From: Methylorubrum extorquens
GTDB taxonomy: Bacteria; Pseudomonadota; Alphaproteobacteria; Rhizobiales; Beijerinckiaceae
Direction of reading: 5' to 3'
Assembly: GCA_019695455.1 (NCBI GenBank)
Contig: JAEUAC010000154.1
Coordinates: forward strand, 1-7,072
DNA length: 7,072 nucleotides
The position numbers and the translations under genes are program-made. Below, piece after piece: positions 6,234-7,072 of the stretch; the first letter of the stretch is position 1; each line of letters begins with the position of its first letter. Under the pieces are notes generated by a model, which was not told the origin of the DNA, searched no databases, and was given only the letters and a program-made list of their open reading frames with translations.

Positions 6234-6247
6234 TCCGGCCCGTGGCG

Positions 6248-7072
6248 TCAGCGCTCCGGCCAGGCGCCGCGCTTCAGGTCGCTCTCGATGAGGAGCGCGC
6301 TCTTCTCGCCCCCGAGCCGGCGGCGATAGACCTGCATGTTCTCCATCACGCGCTGCACGTAGTTGCGCGTCTCGGAGAAGGGGATCCGCTCCACCCAGTC
6401 GATGGGATCCACGCCCTCGCGGCGGGGATCGCCGTAGGCCTCGATCCATTTGCGCACGTTGCCCGGCCCCGCGTTGTAGGACGCGAAGGTCAGGATGTAG
6501 GAGCCTCGCCAGTTCTCCATGAGCTCCGTCAGGTGGGCGGAGCCGAGGCGGGCGTTGTAGGTCGCGTCCGTCAGGCGGCCGGGATCGTAGTCGACGCCGT
6601 ATTTCCGGGCGGTCGCGGCGGCCGTGGCCGGCATGAGCTGCATGAGGCCGCGGGCGCCGACCGGCGATTGCGCGGACGGATCGAAGGCGCTCTCCTGCCG
6701 GGCGATGGCGTGGACGAGGGCCGCGTCGACCGAGTTCGGCACGGGTTCGAAGGCCGGCACGCCGATCACCGGGAAGGCGCGCTCGTCGAGCGGCAGCCCG
6801 CGCTGGGTCGCGGCCTTGCCGAGGACGAGGAGCGCGCGCGCGTCCCGGTAGGCGAGCGAGAGCTCGGCCACCGCCTCGAGGTCCGCGACCTTGGGCCAGG
6901 TGCGGGCCATGTCCACGATGAGCAGCATGGCGACGTCGCGGAGCCCCGCCGCGTAGAGGAGGCCGATGCCGGCCGCCACCGGCCCCCGGGCGGCCGCGAT
7001 CCGCTCCGGGCTCGCGGGATCGAGCGTGGGCCGGATGGCGACCTGCGGCAGGCCGAGCCGGTTGCCGGCGAG
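6248..7072 (-). CDS. slt: Soluble lytic murein transglycosylase (Slt70-like), C-terminal part (5' end cut by window edge)
   Basis: This periplasmic enzyme cleaves the MurNAc-GlcNAc bond of peptidoglycan, forming 1,6-anhydroMurNAc ends. The visible 274 residues stay in frame to the right window edge, so the start and the larger N-terminal superhelical part are outside; the Slt70 family is usually about 600-750 residues. The first 100 or so residues shown look helical and belong to the linker or superhelix. The goose-lysozyme-like catalytic domain then follows: IARQESAFDP with the catalytic glutamate (visible residue 127, codon 6692-6694), GARGLMQLMPATA, and FASYNAGPGNVRKW. The C-terminus has the family ending ETRNYVQRVMENMQVYR. 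The GTG at 6979 is an internal valine, not a start. It is on the same strand as ccmC, 118 bp upstream of it; shared transcription is possible but not shown. Confidence 0.95.
   Translation of the reverse strand, partial: LAGNRLGLPQVAIRPTLDPASPERIAAARGPVAAGIGLLYAAGLRDVAMLLIVDMARTWPKVADLEAVAELSLAYRDARALLVLGKAATQRGLPLDERAFPVIGVPAFEPVPNSVDAALVHAIARQESAFDPSAQSPVGARGLMQLMPATAAATARKYGVDYDPGRLTDATYNARLGSAHLTELMENWRGSYILTFASYNAGPGNVRKWIEAYGDPRREGVDPIDWVERIPFSETRNYVQRVMENMQVYRRRLGGEKSALLIESDLKRGAWPER

Noticed and set aside
5479..6291. 270-residue plus-strand open frame as a gene
   Set aside because: It is antisense to ccmC, and the product is rich in Arg, Gly, Glu and His without recognisable motifs.
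6248..6979. Transglycosylase starting at GTG 6979
   Set aside because: The frame is open to the window edge with protein-like sequence, and the family needs a long N-terminal region with a signal peptide; the codon is an internal valine.
1..7072. CRISPR array, tRNA/rRNA genes, insertion sequence or defence island
   Set aside because: No regularly spaced repeats, no recognisable RNA gene, no transposase or terminal repeats were seen, and the HNH protein lacks any defence-type partner.

Overview
The window is very GC-rich (about 70% by eye) and gene-dense. Its gene set points to an alphaproteobacterium of the order Hyphomicrobiales (Rhizobiales), probably a Methylobacterium-like genome. The reasons are System I cytochrome c maturation genes in the tight ccmC-ccmD-ccmG order, an alphaproteobacterial-type YciB/IspZ, a TAXI-type binding protein with a C-terminal membrane anchor, and GTG/TTG starts. 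Organism identity is an inference; there is no rRNA or other decisive marker.

Layout from left to right. (1) 1-1040, minus: the N-terminal two thirds or so of the translational GTPase TypA/BipA, cut by the left edge. (2) 1041-1205: a short intergenic region holding a perfect 8-bp inverted repeat that overlaps a possible typA promoter. (3) 1206-3461, minus: a sterol desaturase/fatty acid hydroxylase family membrane protein followed 66 bp later by a membrane-anchored TAXI-family solute-binding protein, probably one transcript. (4) 3462-3614: a 153-bp divergent intergenic region. (5) 3615-4622, plus: yciB (inner-membrane septation/envelope protein) followed after 3 bp by a small HNH-domain protein with a TTG start. 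(6) 4647-6129, minus: ccmC, ccmD and ccmG with overlapping stop/start codons. (7) 6248-7072, minus: the C-terminal catalytic part of a Slt70-like soluble lytic transglycosylase, cut by the right edge.

Functionally this is mostly envelope and housekeeping biology. CcmC and CcmD handle haem for CcmE, and CcmG keeps apocytochrome c thiols reduced. The transglycosylase trims peptidoglycan, YciB supports envelope/septum synthesis, and TypA is a stress-related ribosome-associated GTPase. The less characterised parts are the TAXI protein without a TRAP permease in view, its hydroxylase neighbour, and the standalone HNH protein. I see no mobile element, CRISPR array, tRNA, rRNA or defence island. No stretch above 300 bases lacks a gene. 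I did not find convincing evidence of a wholly new system; the findings are modest leads.
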